This document shows positions 20,373-29,753 of a DNA stretch of 64,000 bases, one piece after another. Source of the DNA: Bradyrhizobium sp. 141 (GTDB lineage Bacteria; Pseudomonadota; Alphaproteobacteria; Rhizobiales; Xanthobacteraceae); the NCBI RefSeq assembly GCF_023074055.1, contig NZ_JADPKR010000013.1, positions 186,001 through 250,000 of the forward strand, in the 5' to 3' direction. The translations under genes were made by a program, and so were the position numbers. The number at the start of each line of letters is the position of its first letter. Positions within the stretch are counted from its first letter, which is position 1. The notes under the pieces were generated by a model. The model was not told where the DNA came from, did not search any database, and saw only the letters and a list, made by a program, of their open reading frames with translations.

Positions 20373-21796
20373 AGGAGACGAGGCCATCACGCGCAGATGC
20401 GAAGCCGATCGGTCTGGTCCCGGCCAGACCGGTCGAGCGACGGCGAAAGCTATTCAGGTCATCGCCGAGGCGAGCGCCAGTCATCGCCGAATTCCAGTCC
20501 GATGCCACCGAGGTCGAGCAGCAAGCGCCGCCGCGGCTCGCGCGTCTCACCCTCTACGGCATACTTGCGCTGATCGTCTTCGCGGTCACCTGGGCATCCG
20601 TTTCGCAAGTGGAGATGATCGTCACGGCGCAGGGAAAATTGACCACGACACGTCCCAATATCGTCGTGCAGCCCTTGGAAACGTCGGTCATACGCGCGAT
20701 CCACGTCAAGGCCGGCGATCGCGTCAACCGCGGCGACGTTCTGGCTACGCTCGATCCGACTTTCTCGCAGGCGGATTTCGACCAATTGCGTGGCAGAGTG
20801 GCTGGTTTCGATGCGTCGATTGATCGCCTTGGCGCCGAATTGAATGGAACCGAGTACGCGGTCAAGGAGCTGATCAATGTGGACCAGGTCCTGCAGGGCA
20901 AGTTGTTCTTGCAGAGGAAGGCCGCCTACGAGGCGCAGATCCAGAACTACGACGCGCAGATCGCGTCCGCTCGAGCCAATCTCAAGACAGCGCAGAATGA
21001 AGAGGCGGTTCTGCTTCAGCGGCTCGACACGATGCGTTCGATTGAAGCGATGCGCACCACGCTGATGGACAAGGAGGTCGGTTCGAGGCTGAACTTCCTG
21101 CTGTCTCGCGATGCACGACTTGAGGTCGAGAGCAATCTGGCGCGTGTCCGTGGCAGTATCGCCGATACCACCCATCGGCTGGAAAAGGCCCGAGCCGATC
21201 AGAAGGTATTCGCCGAGGAGTTTCGTCGCACCACCTATCAGGAACTGGTGGAGACGTTGCCGAAGCGCAATAGCGCAGCAGAGGAATTGAAGAAGGCCGA
21301 GCTTCGGCGGCAGTTGATCGTGCTGCAGGCACCCGCAGATGCCGTGGTGCTGGATATCGCAAACCGGACAGTCGGCTCGGTGGTTCGCGAAGCGGAAACG
21401 CTGTTTGTCCTGGTTCCACGTGACGTGCCGCTTCAGGCGGAGGTCAACGTCGAGGGGCGGGATATCGGTCAGGTGGCGCTTGGACAATCGGTCCGGATCA
21501 AGTTCGAAGCGTTTCCTTTCCAGAAGTATGGAACTGCAACGGGCGAAGTCCGCGTCATCAGTCAGGACACGTTCTCGCCTGATACGAAGGCCGAAGGTGC
21601 GCGCCGCGCGCCAGCTCCCTATTACCGCGTACTGGTCGATTTGTCGGACACGCACCTTCGGCTGCCGGCTGAGCGCATTCAACTGATTCCGGGTATGGCG
21701 GTGACGGCCGAATTGAAAGTCGGCAAGCGCACCGTGATCTCCTATTTCCTCTATCCATTGCTACGCGGATTGGATGAAAGCATCCGGGAGTACTAG
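20369..21796 (+). CDS. HlyD-family membrane fusion protein
   Basis: A 475-residue periplasmic adaptor that links the ABC exporter to an outer-membrane channel. A cytoplasmic N-terminus of about 60 residues precedes one membrane helix (YGILALIVFAVTWASV). A biotinyl-lipoyl-like half follows (VIRAIHVKAGDRVNRGDVL), then a long coiled coil at about 150-310 and the beta-barrel/second lipoyl half with IKFEAFPFQKYG. The chosen ATG overlaps the ABC gene stop as ATGA. No TolC-like gene is present, so a channel encoded elsewhere is presumably used. Confidence 0.92.
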   Translation: MKETRPSRADAKPIGLVPARPVERRRKLFRSSPRRAPVIAEFQSDATEVEQQAPPRLARLTLYGILALIVFAVTWASVSQVEMIVTAQGKLTTTRPNIVVQPLETSVIRAIHVKAGDRVNRGDVLATLDPTFSQADFDQLRGRVAGFDASIDRLGAELNGTEYAVKELINVDQVLQGKLFLQRKAAYEAQIQNYDAQIASARANLKTAQNEEAVLLQRLDTMRSIEAMRTTLMDKEVGSRLNFLLSRDARLEVESNLARVRGSIADTTHRLEKARADQKVFAEEFRRTTYQELVETLPKRNSAAEELKKAELRRQLIVLQAPADAVVLDIANRTVGSVVREAETLFVLVPRDVPLQAEVNVEGRDIGQVALGQSVRIKFEAFPFQKYGTATGEVRVISQDTFSPDTKAEGARRAPAPYYRVLVDLSDTHLRLPAERIQLIPGMAVTAELKVGKRTVISYFLYPLLRGLDESIREY

Positions 21797-22383
21797 GCAT
21801 TCAGCGCGGACGGCGATTCAATGAAAGCATTCCAGCGGCTGCAGCACGCGGCGGTGGAGTTGGCGGGCGATTGCAGGCTGTGGTTCGCCGGCCGCACAGC
21901 AGAACCACCATCGAAATGACCCGATGGGTCGGATGGCGCACAGGGTCGCAATGGCCTAAGTGCGCCGACGGATTGCACAGGACTGCTCGTTAGCGGCGTG
22001 ACGATGCCAGCTAAGGGCAATGGCAATTCCAGCGTATTTGCAGAGTGAGCGGCTGAGCGCGCCCGGCCGCTGAGGTCCGGTATAATAATTTCTTGTCTGG
22101 CTCGGATTAATCGACGAAGCGCGAGAGAAGTTCAAAATCCGCTGCATTTGTAGGTGGTTGCTGGTTTTAAAAATCTAATAAGATAGCCACTTGAAAATAA
22201 CAGTTTGATCTGTATTATTCAATTTCAAATTAAATAGATCATTAAATCATTTGAAGAGTCGTGTTTCCTCGCAGGAGCCGCCATGGGAGCGCAGCGTCGA
22301 CTTCGAAGCGCAGCCGAGATCGTGCCACTCGCGAGGCGGCCAATGCAATCTTGCCGAGCGCTTGAGCCAGAAGGACGCGTGTC
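21797..22383. other. Intergenic stretch between the type I operon and pssE
   Basis: No convincing gene in 587 bases. The first 270 are GC-rich, with a possible 6-bp hairpin (AGCGGC/GCCGCT) at 22049-22072. A TATAAT-like string is near 22081, and 22165-22257 is strongly A/T-rich (AAATTAAATAG, ATTAAATC), probably the promoter region for pssE. AGAAGGA precedes the pssE start. Confidence 0.5.
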
Positions 22384-22896
22384 ATGATCTTCGTAACAGT
22401 CGGTACGCAAGTCCAGTTTGACCGTCTGATCCAAACGGTCGACGATTGGGCCGGTGCACGGGCGAGAAGCGATGTATTCGCTCAGATCGGGCCATCGAAG
22501 CATCAATGCAAGTACATCCGCTCCGAGCGCTTCGTTGACCCCAGCGGATTCAGAAACTGCGTTGAAGCTGCAAGCCTGGTGATCGCTCATGCGGGCATGG
22601 GCTCCATTATCACCGCCCTGGAACTCGGTAAGCGCATCATTGTCATGCCGCGCCGTGCGAGCTTGGGCGAGCACCGAAACGATCATCAGGTCGCAACGGC
22701 GAAGCAGTTCGCCGCACAGGGCCGGATTGAGGTCGCTTTCGAGGAGAGGGAATTGGCCGACAAGCTGGATCAATTGGACGTCTTCAATCGATGCGAGCGC
22801 CTCGGTGGTGAAGCATCACCGCAGCTGATCCTGACAATTCGGAATTTCATTGAAACGGGACATATCCGCTCCCAATCTACCAGCGCTTCAGCTTAG
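22384..22896 (+). CDS. pssE: Glycosyltransferase catalytic subunit, PssE/Alg13-like
   Basis: A 170-residue GT28 C-terminal-domain protein, the size of rhizobial PssE. The pattern MIFVTVGTQVQFDRLIQ at the start and IAHAGMGSIITALELGK (about 75) with MPR bind the nucleotide sugar. In the family it works with a PssD/Alg14-like membrane anchor to add the second sugar, usually glucuronic acid, to the lipid-linked primer. Normally pssD and pssE are adjacent. Here the pssD-like gene is about 6.9 kb downstream, where a decayed pssE copy follows it. This intact copy presumably supplies the activity. Confidence 0.88.
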   Translation: MIFVTVGTQVQFDRLIQTVDDWAGARARSDVFAQIGPSKHQCKYIRSERFVDPSGFRNCVEAASLVIAHAGMGSIITALELGKRIIVMPRRASLGEHRNDHQVATAKQFAAQGRIEVAFEERELADKLDQLDVFNRCERLGGEASPQLILTIRNFIETGHIRSQSTSASA

Positions 22897-23164
22897 GCGG
22901 TCACCATGGAGCTACAACAGAGCCGAGCCTCTTCTCGTCGCCGGTCATGCCGGAAGGATGATGGAGGGGGGTGCATACGCCAACAAGGAAGACTGCCGCA
23001 GGAATGCGCAGCCCTGCTCGACGTATCCTCCGTGATCCTGAGTTGGAGTGTCTGAGACAGACTGCGCGTGTGCCGGCGTTCATTTCGACTGGGCGTCGAG
23101 CAACCGTGAGCGATCACCCAATTAAATCAAACATTTCACCCGATTTCAAATTACTGGTGCAAAT
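22897..23164. other. Gap before the Gfo/Idh/MocA gene
   Basis: 268 bases with only short, unconvincing reading frames. The last 45 bases are AT-rich (CAATTAAATC, TTTCAAATTA) and probably carry a promoter for the nucleotide-sugar genes. Confidence 0.35.
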
Positions 23165-24226
23165 ATGTCGAACGACACAATAGGAATTGGAGTTATCGGA
23201 TACGGCTATTGGGGACCGAACCTGGTCCGCAATTTCGCTGCTCATCACTCGGCGCGTCTGGTCGGCGTATGCGACTTCGACTCCGAAAAGCTCGCGGCCA
23301 GCAAGCGGCTTTATCCGGGGGTGATAACGACGTCCTCTTGCGACGAATTGCTCAACAACCCTGCAGTCGATGCGGTGGCCATCGCTACGCCGGTTCATAC
23401 GCACTATGAATTGGCTCTAGCCGCACTCAAGGCGGGCAAGCACGTTCTTGTGGAGAAGCCGCTTGCACAAAATTCAGAACTGGCCCGACGCCTGATCGAT
23501 GAGGCGGCCAGGCGCGGTCTGATCTTGAGCGTGGACCACACTTTCGTCTACACGCCCGCGGTGCGTAAGATCCGCGAGCTCTTGGTCAAGAAAGAGCTCG
23601 GTAGTGTCTATTACTACGACAGCACACGCGCGAGCCTTGGCCTGTTCCAGAGCGATGTCAATGTGATCTGGGACTTGGCGGTGCACGACATTTCGATCAT
23701 CCAGTATATCTTCGATGAACAGCCTGTTGCCGTTTCGGCCACAGGATCATGCCATGTGGTCGGCTCGCCGGAAAACATGGCCCACATCACGTTGTTCTTC
23801 GATAGTGCCTGCGTGGCCCACATCAGTGTCAACTGGCTCTCGCCTATCAAGGTCCGCCAGACGTTCATCGGAGGCAGCAAGAAGATGATTGTTTACAACG
23901 ATCTTGAACCGACAGAAAAGATCAAAGTGTATGACAAGGGCATCACGGTCGATGGAACCTGCGACAAGGCCCATCAATTCCGGATCGGTTATCGGGCCGG
24001 CGATATGTGGGCGCCCCACGTTGCCCCAAAGGAAGCGCTGCAGGTCGAGGTCGACCACTTCATCGATTGTGTGCGTAACGGGACGCAGCCGATTTCAAGT
24101 GGCATGTCCGGACTGCGGGTGATCGAAGTGCTAGAGGCTGCATCCCGTTCGATCGCCGAGCACGGCAAACCGGTCTTGCTGAAGCGGCAGCAGCGCAGGG
24201 TCGCGGAACGTGCGGCGGCGGTTTGA
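23165..24226 (+). CDS. Gfo/Idh/MocA-family nucleotide-sugar dehydrogenase (WlbA/WbpB-like)
   Basis: A 353-residue NAD-binding oxidoreductase. GVIGYGYWGPN at residues 8-18 is the dinucleotide site. VEKPLA near 100 holds the conserved lysine, and WDLAVHDISI the catalytic-region histidine. In the WlbA/WbpB group these enzymes oxidise C3 of UDP-N-acetylglucosaminuronic acid before transamination. An acetyltransferase and an aminotransferase of the matching types follow, which supports that role; the exact substrate is inferred. The flippase gene begins close to its stop. Confidence 0.82.
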   Translation: MSNDTIGIGVIGYGYWGPNLVRNFAAHHSARLVGVCDFDSEKLAASKRLYPGVITTSSCDELLNNPAVDAVAIATPVHTHYELALAALKAGKHVLVEKPLAQNSELARRLIDEAARRGLILSVDHTFVYTPAVRKIRELLVKKELGSVYYYDSTRASLGLFQSDVNVIWDLAVHDISIIQYIFDEQPVAVSATGSCHVVGSPENMAHITLFFDSACVAHISVNWLSPIKVRQTFIGGSKKMIVYNDLEPTEKIKVYDKGITVDGTCDKAHQFRIGYRAGDMWAPHVAPKEALQVEVDHFIDCVRNGTQPISSGMSGLRVIEVLEAASRSIAEHGKPVLLKRQQRRVAERAAAV

Positions 24227-24248
24227 ATCATTGGCGGGCGACATTCAA

Positions 24249-25748
24249 ATGCGCGAACAGCGCGGTCTCGCGATGAGTGCGGTACAACGCTCCATCCTGT
24301 TTTCGGCGGTCGATCGCTATGGCAGCCTTGTGCTGTTCCTCGTCGCGACCGCCGTCCTTTCTCGTCTGCTATCGCCCGCGGAATTCGGTGTGTACGCGGT
24401 TGTCAATGCCGTCACCGCGGTAATTGGCGCATCCTTTCAGGAGTTCGGGGGCGGGAATTATCTGATTCAGAAGCGTGATTTGTCTCCGGCCGATGTTCGC
24501 TCGGCTTTCACCATCTCGCTGGGGATCTCGGTAGCGATTGCGCTTCTTCTGTTTGTCCTTGCGGGCGCGTTCTCAAGTCTCTTCGCCCAGGACGGCCTCA
24601 AGCGAGGCATCGAGGTGTCGGCGCTGAATTTTTTCCTGGCACCCTTTTCCGGGACGATTTCAGCCTTGTTGCGCCGAGACATGAAATTCGGCACGTTGGC
24701 CATTTGCAACTTCGCTGCAGGTGTGGCCGTTGCTCTGGTCTCGATCGGGCTAGCGATGGCGGGATTCAGTTATATGGCCCCGGTCTGGGGTGCCCTGGCG
24801 GGTAGCGCGGTTCTGACCTTGGCCCTTCTCGCCAGTCATCGCGACTTCAACGCACTGCGTCCCTCGCTCCTCAAATATCGGGAGATCGTCAGCTTTGGCC
24901 TTTATGCCAGCGGCGTCAGCGTCATCAACGTCTTTTACAACCTGGCGCCCCAGCTGTTCCTTGCCAGAATTCTGGACTTTATGTCCGTCGGTCTGTACAG
25001 CCGCGCGATTAACCTGACGCAGACATTCGACAAGCTCGTTACGCAGGTATTGAACCCTGTGATCATGCCGGCGATCGTCGCAAGGCGCCAAGCGGGGGAC
25101 CACCTGAAAAGCGTTTATCTCGAGGCTATTGAGCTGCTTTCCGCCGCGCATTGGCCGTTCCTGATATTCGTTGCCCTTATGGCGCGACCGATCATCGCGA
25201 TCTGGCTCGGCGAGACGTGGCTGGAGGTCGTGCCTCTCGTGCGTCTGCTCTGCATTGCAAACATGGCGCTTTTTGCAGCCTGCTTGAGTTATCCGATGCT
25301 TGTAGCGGTCGGAAGTGTGCGGGACGCCTTGATCTCCTCCTTCATCTCGCTACCTCCGTCGCTGCTCGTAATTTTCTGCGCATCGTTCTTCGGTGTGGAG
25401 GCTGTCGCCGCCTCAGCACTCTTGACGTTGCCCTTCCAAACGGCAGTTGCGATCTATTTTATCGGGCGACACCTAGGCCTTAGGCCAACTGACATTACTC
25501 GCGCGCTGATGAAGAGTGGTGTGGTCACGGTGCTAACCGCGTTGGGCGCATCCGGCTGTGCGGCGCTGACGGAAGGAGGAATCCTGACGTCATTTGCAGG
25601 TTTGGCCTCGGGATTGTGTGCTGCGGCGCTTTGCTGGTGCCTGGGTCTGCTACTGACCGGCCACCCGCTGCTGCATCAGCTGCATCTCGCCGCGGCTAGT
25701 CTCGCCCGTGCCGCGCCAAAACTGAGGCCATCGCGTTCGGCCCTGTGA
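24249..25748 (+). CDS. Wzx-type lipid-linked oligosaccharide flippase
   Basis: A membrane protein of about 499 residues in the MOP/PST family with 12-14 hydrophobic helices. It opens with the typical SILFSAVDRYGSLVLFL helix and the motif LSRLLSPAEFGVYAV. It moves the completed repeat unit on its lipid carrier to the periplasm. The start is uncertain: GTG 24210 would overlap the upstream gene by 17 bases, and ATG 24249 and ATG 24273 are also in frame. Located among the sugar-nucleotide genes, as in Wzx/Wzy loci. Confidence 0.9.
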   Translation: MREQRGLAMSAVQRSILFSAVDRYGSLVLFLVATAVLSRLLSPAEFGVYAVVNAVTAVIGASFQEFGGGNYLIQKRDLSPADVRSAFTISLGISVAIALLLFVLAGAFSSLFAQDGLKRGIEVSALNFFLAPFSGTISALLRRDMKFGTLAICNFAAGVAVALVSIGLAMAGFSYMAPVWGALAGSAVLTLALLASHRDFNALRPSLLKYREIVSFGLYASGVSVINVFYNLAPQLFLARILDFMSVGLYSRAINLTQTFDKLVTQVLNPVIMPAIVARRQAGDHLKSVYLEAIELLSAAHWPFLIFVALMARPIIAIWLGETWLEVVPLVRLLCIANMALFAACLSYPMLVAVGSVRDALISSFISLPPSLLVIFCASFFGVEAVAASALLTLPFQTAVAIYFIGRHLGLRPTDITRALMKSGVVTVLTALGASGCAALTEGGILTSFAGLASGLCAAALCWCLGLLLTGHPLLHQLHLAAASLARAAPKLRPSRSAL

Positions 25749-25776
25749 GGTCTTCTGGCGATTCTTGGAGGCGGAC

Positions 25777-26301
25777 ATGCCTATTAGAGACGACGTGAAG
25801 CTCGGCAGAGATGTCAGGATATTTCATCCCGATCTGGTCAACCTTTATGGTTGCACCGTTGGTGAGGAGAGCAGGATCGGAACCTTCGTCGAAGTCCAGG
25901 CGGGAGCAGAAATAGGGGCGCGTTGCAAGATTTCGTCGCACAGCTTCATTTGCGAGGGTGTGACCATCGAGGACGAAGTGTTCATCGGTCACGGCGTGAT
26001 GTTCACGAATGACAAATTTCCCAAGGCGACAACGGCGGATGGTCGTCCTCAACAAGCTTCGGATTGGACACTGCAGCGCACGCATGTCGGCAGGGGAGCT
26101 TCCATCGGCTCGAACGCGACCATTCTGTGTGGTGTGACGATCGGCGCGGGCGCCTCTGTAGGCGCGGGTGCGGTGGTCACGAAGGACGTTCCTCCCGGCG
26201 CTGTCGTCGCCGGAGTGCCCGCTCGGATTCTGTTCGCAGAAGACGTTGTGTTGAACGGTCGCTGTTCATCAGAGGCGCTCCGAAACCAGGATTGCCGTTA
26301 A
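25777..26301 (+). CDS. Hexapeptide-repeat acetyltransferase (WlbB/WbpD-like)
   Basis: A 174-residue left-handed beta-helix acyltransferase. Imperfect hexapeptides run through the chain (VGEESRIGTFVEVQAGAEIG, then CEGVTIEDEVFIGHG), and GASIGSNATILCGVTIGAGA ends in GAVVTKDVPPGAVVAGVPAR. Close relatives N-acetylate the 3-amino group of UDP-2-acetamido-3-amino uronic acids or of dTDP-3-aminosugars using acetyl-CoA. Placement between a WlbA-like dehydrogenase and a DegT aminotransferase favours the uronic-acid route. The ATG at 25777 is preferred over 25765. Confidence 0.85.
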   Translation: MPIRDDVKLGRDVRIFHPDLVNLYGCTVGEESRIGTFVEVQAGAEIGARCKISSHSFICEGVTIEDEVFIGHGVMFTNDKFPKATTADGRPQQASDWTLQRTHVGRGASIGSNATILCGVTIGAGASVGAGAVVTKDVPPGAVVAGVPARILFAEDVVLNGRCSSEALRNQDCR

Positions 26302-26392
26302 TATATTTTGATCCTAATTTAATGCTTGATTAAATCTGATAATGATATTTAAATAACAAAGATATTTAGGCCCAAAACCAAGGTCTTGAAAA
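26302..26392. promoter_or_regulatory. AT-rich island before the first aminotransferase
   Basis: 91 bases dominated by A/T with TTAATATATTTTG, a TTAA-N7-TTAA pair at 26319-26333 and ATATTTAAATAAC. Probable promoter. Confidence 0.4.
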
Positions 26393-27571
26393 TTGATACC
26401 CTTTCTGGATCTCAAAGCGCAATATAGCCAGATCAAGCCGGAAATCGACGCCGCGGTCGCGAGGGTCGTCAGCAGCGGGCACTTCGTGCTCGGTCCCGAG
26501 GGCACGGCCTTCGAGGAACGCTTTGCGGATTATTGCAGGACCGCTCATTGCCGCGCACTGAACAGCGGCACTTCGGCGCTTCACCTTGCGCTGCTGGCGG
26601 CGGGCGTCGGACCGGGTGATGAGGTCATCACGGTGTCGATGACGTTCGTTGCAACAACCGCGGCCATTTTTTACAGCGGCGCCAAGCCGGTGTTTGTCGA
26701 CGTTGACCCGGTAACGTGGACGATGGACCCCGGCTTGATCGAAGCGGCGATAACTCCGCGAACCAAGGCGATCCTGCCGGTTCACCTCCACGGGTTGATG
26801 GCCGACATGGATCCGATAATGGCGATCGCGCGTCGTCACGGGCTGGTCGTCATTGAGGACGCGGCGCAGGCGCACGGCGCGGAATACCACGGACGTCGCG
26901 CAGGCTCGATCGGCGATCTAGGGTGCTTCAGCTTCTACCCCGGTAAGAATCTTGGAGCGTTCGGCGAGGGTGGGGCGGTCGTTACTGACAGGACCGATTT
27001 CGCACGCCGCGTGTCACTGCTGCGGGATTGGGGGCAGGAGGCGAAATACGACCACGCGATCCCCGGATACAACTACCGCATGGACGAAATTCAGAGCGCG
27101 GTCCTGAACGTCAAGCTGGACTACATTGAGCGCTGGACGGAAGCGCGTCGGTCGCTGGCTGAGCAATACAATGCACTGCTGTCCGATGTTTCATGCGCAC
27201 GTCCCCAGCCACCCCGTTACGCCCGTCACGTCTATCACGTCTACGCAGTTAGATTGGAGCGGCGCGACGACGCGCTGACGCTGTTGCGTGATGCCGGTAT
27301 CGGCGCCGGGATTCACTATCCCGTTCCAGTGCATCTGCAAAGAGCATATGCGGAGCTCGGCTATCGGGCAGGTGATCTGCCGGTCACTGAAGCGCTTGCG
27401 AAGGACTTCCTCTCTCTGCCGATCTATCCCGAGTTGCCGCCGGAAAAGGTGGCGGAAGTTGTCGCGACATTGAGGAGTGCGGCGGCGCTGCACCCCAGCG
27501 TAGCCGCCAGCGACCGGGCGGAGCATCCACAAAACGTCATGACATGGTCCCACAACAGGAGAGCGTCTTGA
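26393..27571 (+). CDS. DegT/DnrJ/EryC1/StrS aminotransferase (WlbC/WbpE-like)
   Basis: A 392-residue PLP-dependent sugar aminotransferase. Visible features are NSGTSALHLALLAAG (phosphate binding), VIEDAAQAHGA (aspartate to the pyridine nitrogen), FSFYPGKNLGAFGEGG with the Schiff-base lysine near residue 185, and GYNYRMDEIQSA. The start is an unusual TTG (first residues MIPFLDLKAQY), fixed by the family N-terminus. With the dehydrogenase and acetyltransferase upstream it completes a route to a UDP-2,3-diacetamido-2,3-dideoxy uronic acid. Its last 28 bases overlap the epimerase gene. Confidence 0.9.
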   Translation: MIPFLDLKAQYSQIKPEIDAAVARVVSSGHFVLGPEGTAFEERFADYCRTAHCRALNSGTSALHLALLAAGVGPGDEVITVSMTFVATTAAIFYSGAKPVFVDVDPVTWTMDPGLIEAAITPRTKAILPVHLHGLMADMDPIMAIARRHGLVVIEDAAQAHGAEYHGRRAGSIGDLGCFSFYPGKNLGAFGEGGAVVTDRTDFARRVSLLRDWGQEAKYDHAIPGYNYRMDEIQSAVLNVKLDYIERWTEARRSLAEQYNALLSDVSCARPQPPRYARHVYHVYAVRLERRDDALTLLRDAGIGAGIHYPVPVHLQRAYAELGYRAGDLPVTEALAKDFLSLPIYPELPPEKVAEVVATLRSAAALHPSVAASDRAEHPQNVMTWSHNRRAS

Positions 27572-28566
27572 TCGATCTCAAGGGTAAGCGCGTTCTGGTC
27601 ACCGGCGGCGCGGGATTCATTGGCTCACACATCATCGATCTGCTCTGCGATGAAGGCTGCATCGAAATCGTCGCCCTCGACAACATGATCAGAGGTCGGC
27701 CGGAGAATCTCCGGCGCGCGCTCGGGCGTGGGCCCGTGCGACTGGTGCACGGCGACATTCGCGATCGCAAGCTGATGGAAGCATTGGTCAAGGCTGCCGA
27801 TATCGTCTTTCACCAGGCCGCGCTCCGCATTACCCATTGCGCAGCCGAACCACGCCTCGCCAAGGAGGTCATGGTGGATGCTATCTTCGACCTGCTGGAG
27901 CTCTGCATCAAGCACGACATTGAGAAGCTCATCGCGGCGTCGTCGGCATCCGTATATGGCATGGCCGAAGAGTTTCCGACGACAGAGCGGCAAAATCCAT
28001 ACAACAACCGAACGCTCTATGGAGCAGCAAAGGCGTTTAATGAAGGGCTCCTGCGAACTTTCAACGATGCGTGCGGCCTCGACTATGTGGCATTCCGATA
28101 TTTCAACGTTTACGGCAGCCGGATGGATATCCATGGGCGCTACACCGAGGTGCTGATCCGTTGGATGGAGCGGCTGGAAGCCGGCCTGCCTCCAATTATC
28201 TTTGGTGACGGTCGTCAGACCATGGATTTCGTCCACGTCCGCGACATCGCACGCGCCAACATTCTTGCGGCCAGGTCAAAGGTTACTGACGAGGTCTTCA
28301 ACGTCGGCAGCGGCACCGAAACCAGTCTGGCTGAGCTGGCAACGGTGCTTGCGTCCGTGATGGGACACCGCGGCCTGACACCCGAATTCGCGCCGGAGCG
28401 CTCGGTCAACCCGGTGCCGCGACGGTTGGCATCAACGGGCAAGGCCGAGCGTTTGCTGGGTTTCCGCACCACAGTTTCGCTGGAGCAGGGGCTCGCCGAC
28501 CTCGTGAAATGGTGGCGATCCGAACGCGAGTTCGCTTCGGACCAGCGGCAGGCCGCCGCATCGTGA
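27544..28566 (+). CDS. NAD-dependent nucleotide-sugar epimerase/dehydratase
   Basis: A 340-residue extended SDR protein. [12 protein letters not shown] near residue 20 binds NAD. ASSASVYG and YGAAKAFNEG carry the catalytic Ser and Tyr-x3-Lys. FRYFNVYGSRM and DFVHVRDIARAN are typical of UDP-hexose or hexuronate epimerases. It is translationally coupled to the aminotransferase by overlap; TTG 27568 is an alternative start. The substrate is not determined. The 3' tail of a second, otherwise lost copy is at 30585-30710. Confidence 0.85.
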   Translation: MVPQQESVLIDLKGKRVLVTGGAGFIGSHIIDLLCDEGCIEIVALDNMIRGRPENLRRALGRGPVRLVHGDIRDRKLMEALVKAADIVFHQAALRITHCAAEPRLAKEVMVDAIFDLLELCIKHDIEKLIAASSASVYGMAEEFPTTERQNPYNNRTLYGAAKAFNEGLLRTFNDACGLDYVAFRYFNVYGSRMDIHGRYTEVLIRWMERLEAGLPPIIFGDGRQTMDFVHVRDIARANILAARSKVTDEVFNVGSGTETSLAELATVLASVMGHRGLTPEFAPERSVNPVPRRLASTGKAERLLGFRTTVSLEQGLADLVKWWRSEREFASDQRQAAAS

Positions 28567-28574
28567 TTGAGGCT

Positions 28575-28591
28575 GCGGCGGAACGCGCCGC
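28575..28591 (+). terminator. GC-rich hairpin after the epimerase gene
   Basis: GCGGCG and CGCCGC pair with a 5-base loop 8 bases after the stop. No T run follows, so termination is possible but unproven. Confidence 0.3.
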
Positions 28592-28716
28592 CGCCCCATC
28601 CGGATAGATTTCGTGGCGGCTACGGATGGCAGCTTTTGCAAGTTTGCGGCTGACACTGATTGACTTGCGGCAGCCTGAGAAAGGTACGGAAATCTGATCC
28701 ATTCCACCGGCCAGCC

Positions 28717-29574
28717 ATGATTTCGATCGTCGTCCCCGCCCACAACGAGAGATCCGTGATTGCACGGACGTTGAGCCAATGGGTCGACAAGCCAGCTTCG
28801 GATCAGCTGCACGTCGTTGTGGTTTGTAACGGCTGTACAGACGACACTGCGAATGTCGCCCGGTGTTTCGGCCCGGCGGTCAAGGTCGTGGAGTCGGACA
28901 TTGCAGGCAAGACCCACGCCCTGAATCTTGGTGATCAAAACGCGGACATGTTTCCGCGGATTTATGTCGACGCCGATATTGTCATTACCGTTGACGCCAT
29001 TCTGGCTTTAGCAAGACGCCTCAATGAAGGTGAGGTTCTGGCGGTGGCGCCCACGGCAGAGATCAACCTGACGGGCTGTTCCTGGCTCGTCCGCCGATAC
29101 TTCGGAATTCGGTCACGGTTGCCGTCATCGCGCGAAGGAATCGGCGGTTCAGGCGTCTATGCCTTATCCGAGGAGGGGCGCAGGCGGTTCGGCCAATTTC
29201 CAGACCTTACGGCTGACGACACCTATGTTCGACTGCAGTTCAGACGGGATGAGCGGCAGACTCTGCCCCATGTGAAGTCTACGGTATTCGCTCCACGCAC
29301 TCTGCTGCAGCTCATAGCCGTCAGAACACGGGCCTATAGGGGAACATTCGAGCTCGCCCGCCTCTTTCCCGAGCTGCGCGCAAACAATGGAGCCCCCAAT
29401 AATCGGACGCTCGTTGCCCTTTTCAAAAGACCTCGGCTATGGCCCGGATTGTTGACTTATTGTGGCGTCAACATTGCCGCTCAGTGCAACGCAACCATAG
29501 GCTCGCGACGTGGAGATCATCTCTGGCAACGAGATGAGACTTCGCGGGTAGCGGTGTCAGATTCGATCAAATGA
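28717..29574 (+). CDS. Family 2 glycosyltransferase
   Basis: A 285-residue GT-A enzyme beginning MISIVVPAHNERSVIART. It shows VVVCNGCTDDT, the metal-binding YVDADIV near residue 88, and LTADDTYVRLQF, which carries the acidic residues of the acceptor region. It likely adds one sugar of the repeat unit at the cytoplasmic face. The ATG at 28717 is chosen because the fold starts there; an upstream in-frame ATG (28660) would add 19 non-conserved residues. Confidence 0.82.
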   Translation: MISIVVPAHNERSVIARTLSQWVDKPASDQLHVVVVCNGCTDDTANVARCFGPAVKVVESDIAGKTHALNLGDQNADMFPRIYVDADIVITVDAILALARRLNEGEVLAVAPTAEINLTGCSWLVRRYFGIRSRLPSSREGIGGSGVYALSEEGRRRFGQFPDLTADDTYVRLQFRRDERQTLPHVKSTVFAPRTLLQLIAVRTRAYRGTFELARLFPELRANNGAPNNRTLVALFKRPRLWPGLLTYCGVNIAAQCNATIGSRRGDHLWQRDETSRVAVSDSIK

Positions 29575-29614
29575 GGCCGCAGTTCGGTTGGGGGTTGGAC
29601 GGAAATCGATTGTT

Positions 29615-29680
29615 GTTCCATATAAAACGCTTGATTTTAAATAATCCGGTTGTTAATTTAATTATTATATAATATTAAAT
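29615..29680. promoter_or_regulatory. AT-rich island before pssD
   Basis: TTTTAAATAATCC, GTTAATTTAATTATTATATAATATTAAATG: about 65 bases with few G or C, ahead of the pssD-like gene. Confidence 0.4.
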
Positions 29681-29753
29681 GCAGGCACTTCGCGCGCCCG
29701 ATCCAACCTTTCTGGGAAGTTGCGAACCTACAGCACTTCAGGGAGGCCAGCCA

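Noticed and set aside
20459-21682. 407-codon open frame opposite the first hlyD gene
   Set aside because: Fully antisense to a clear HlyD protein, with no recognisable domain and no ribosome site.
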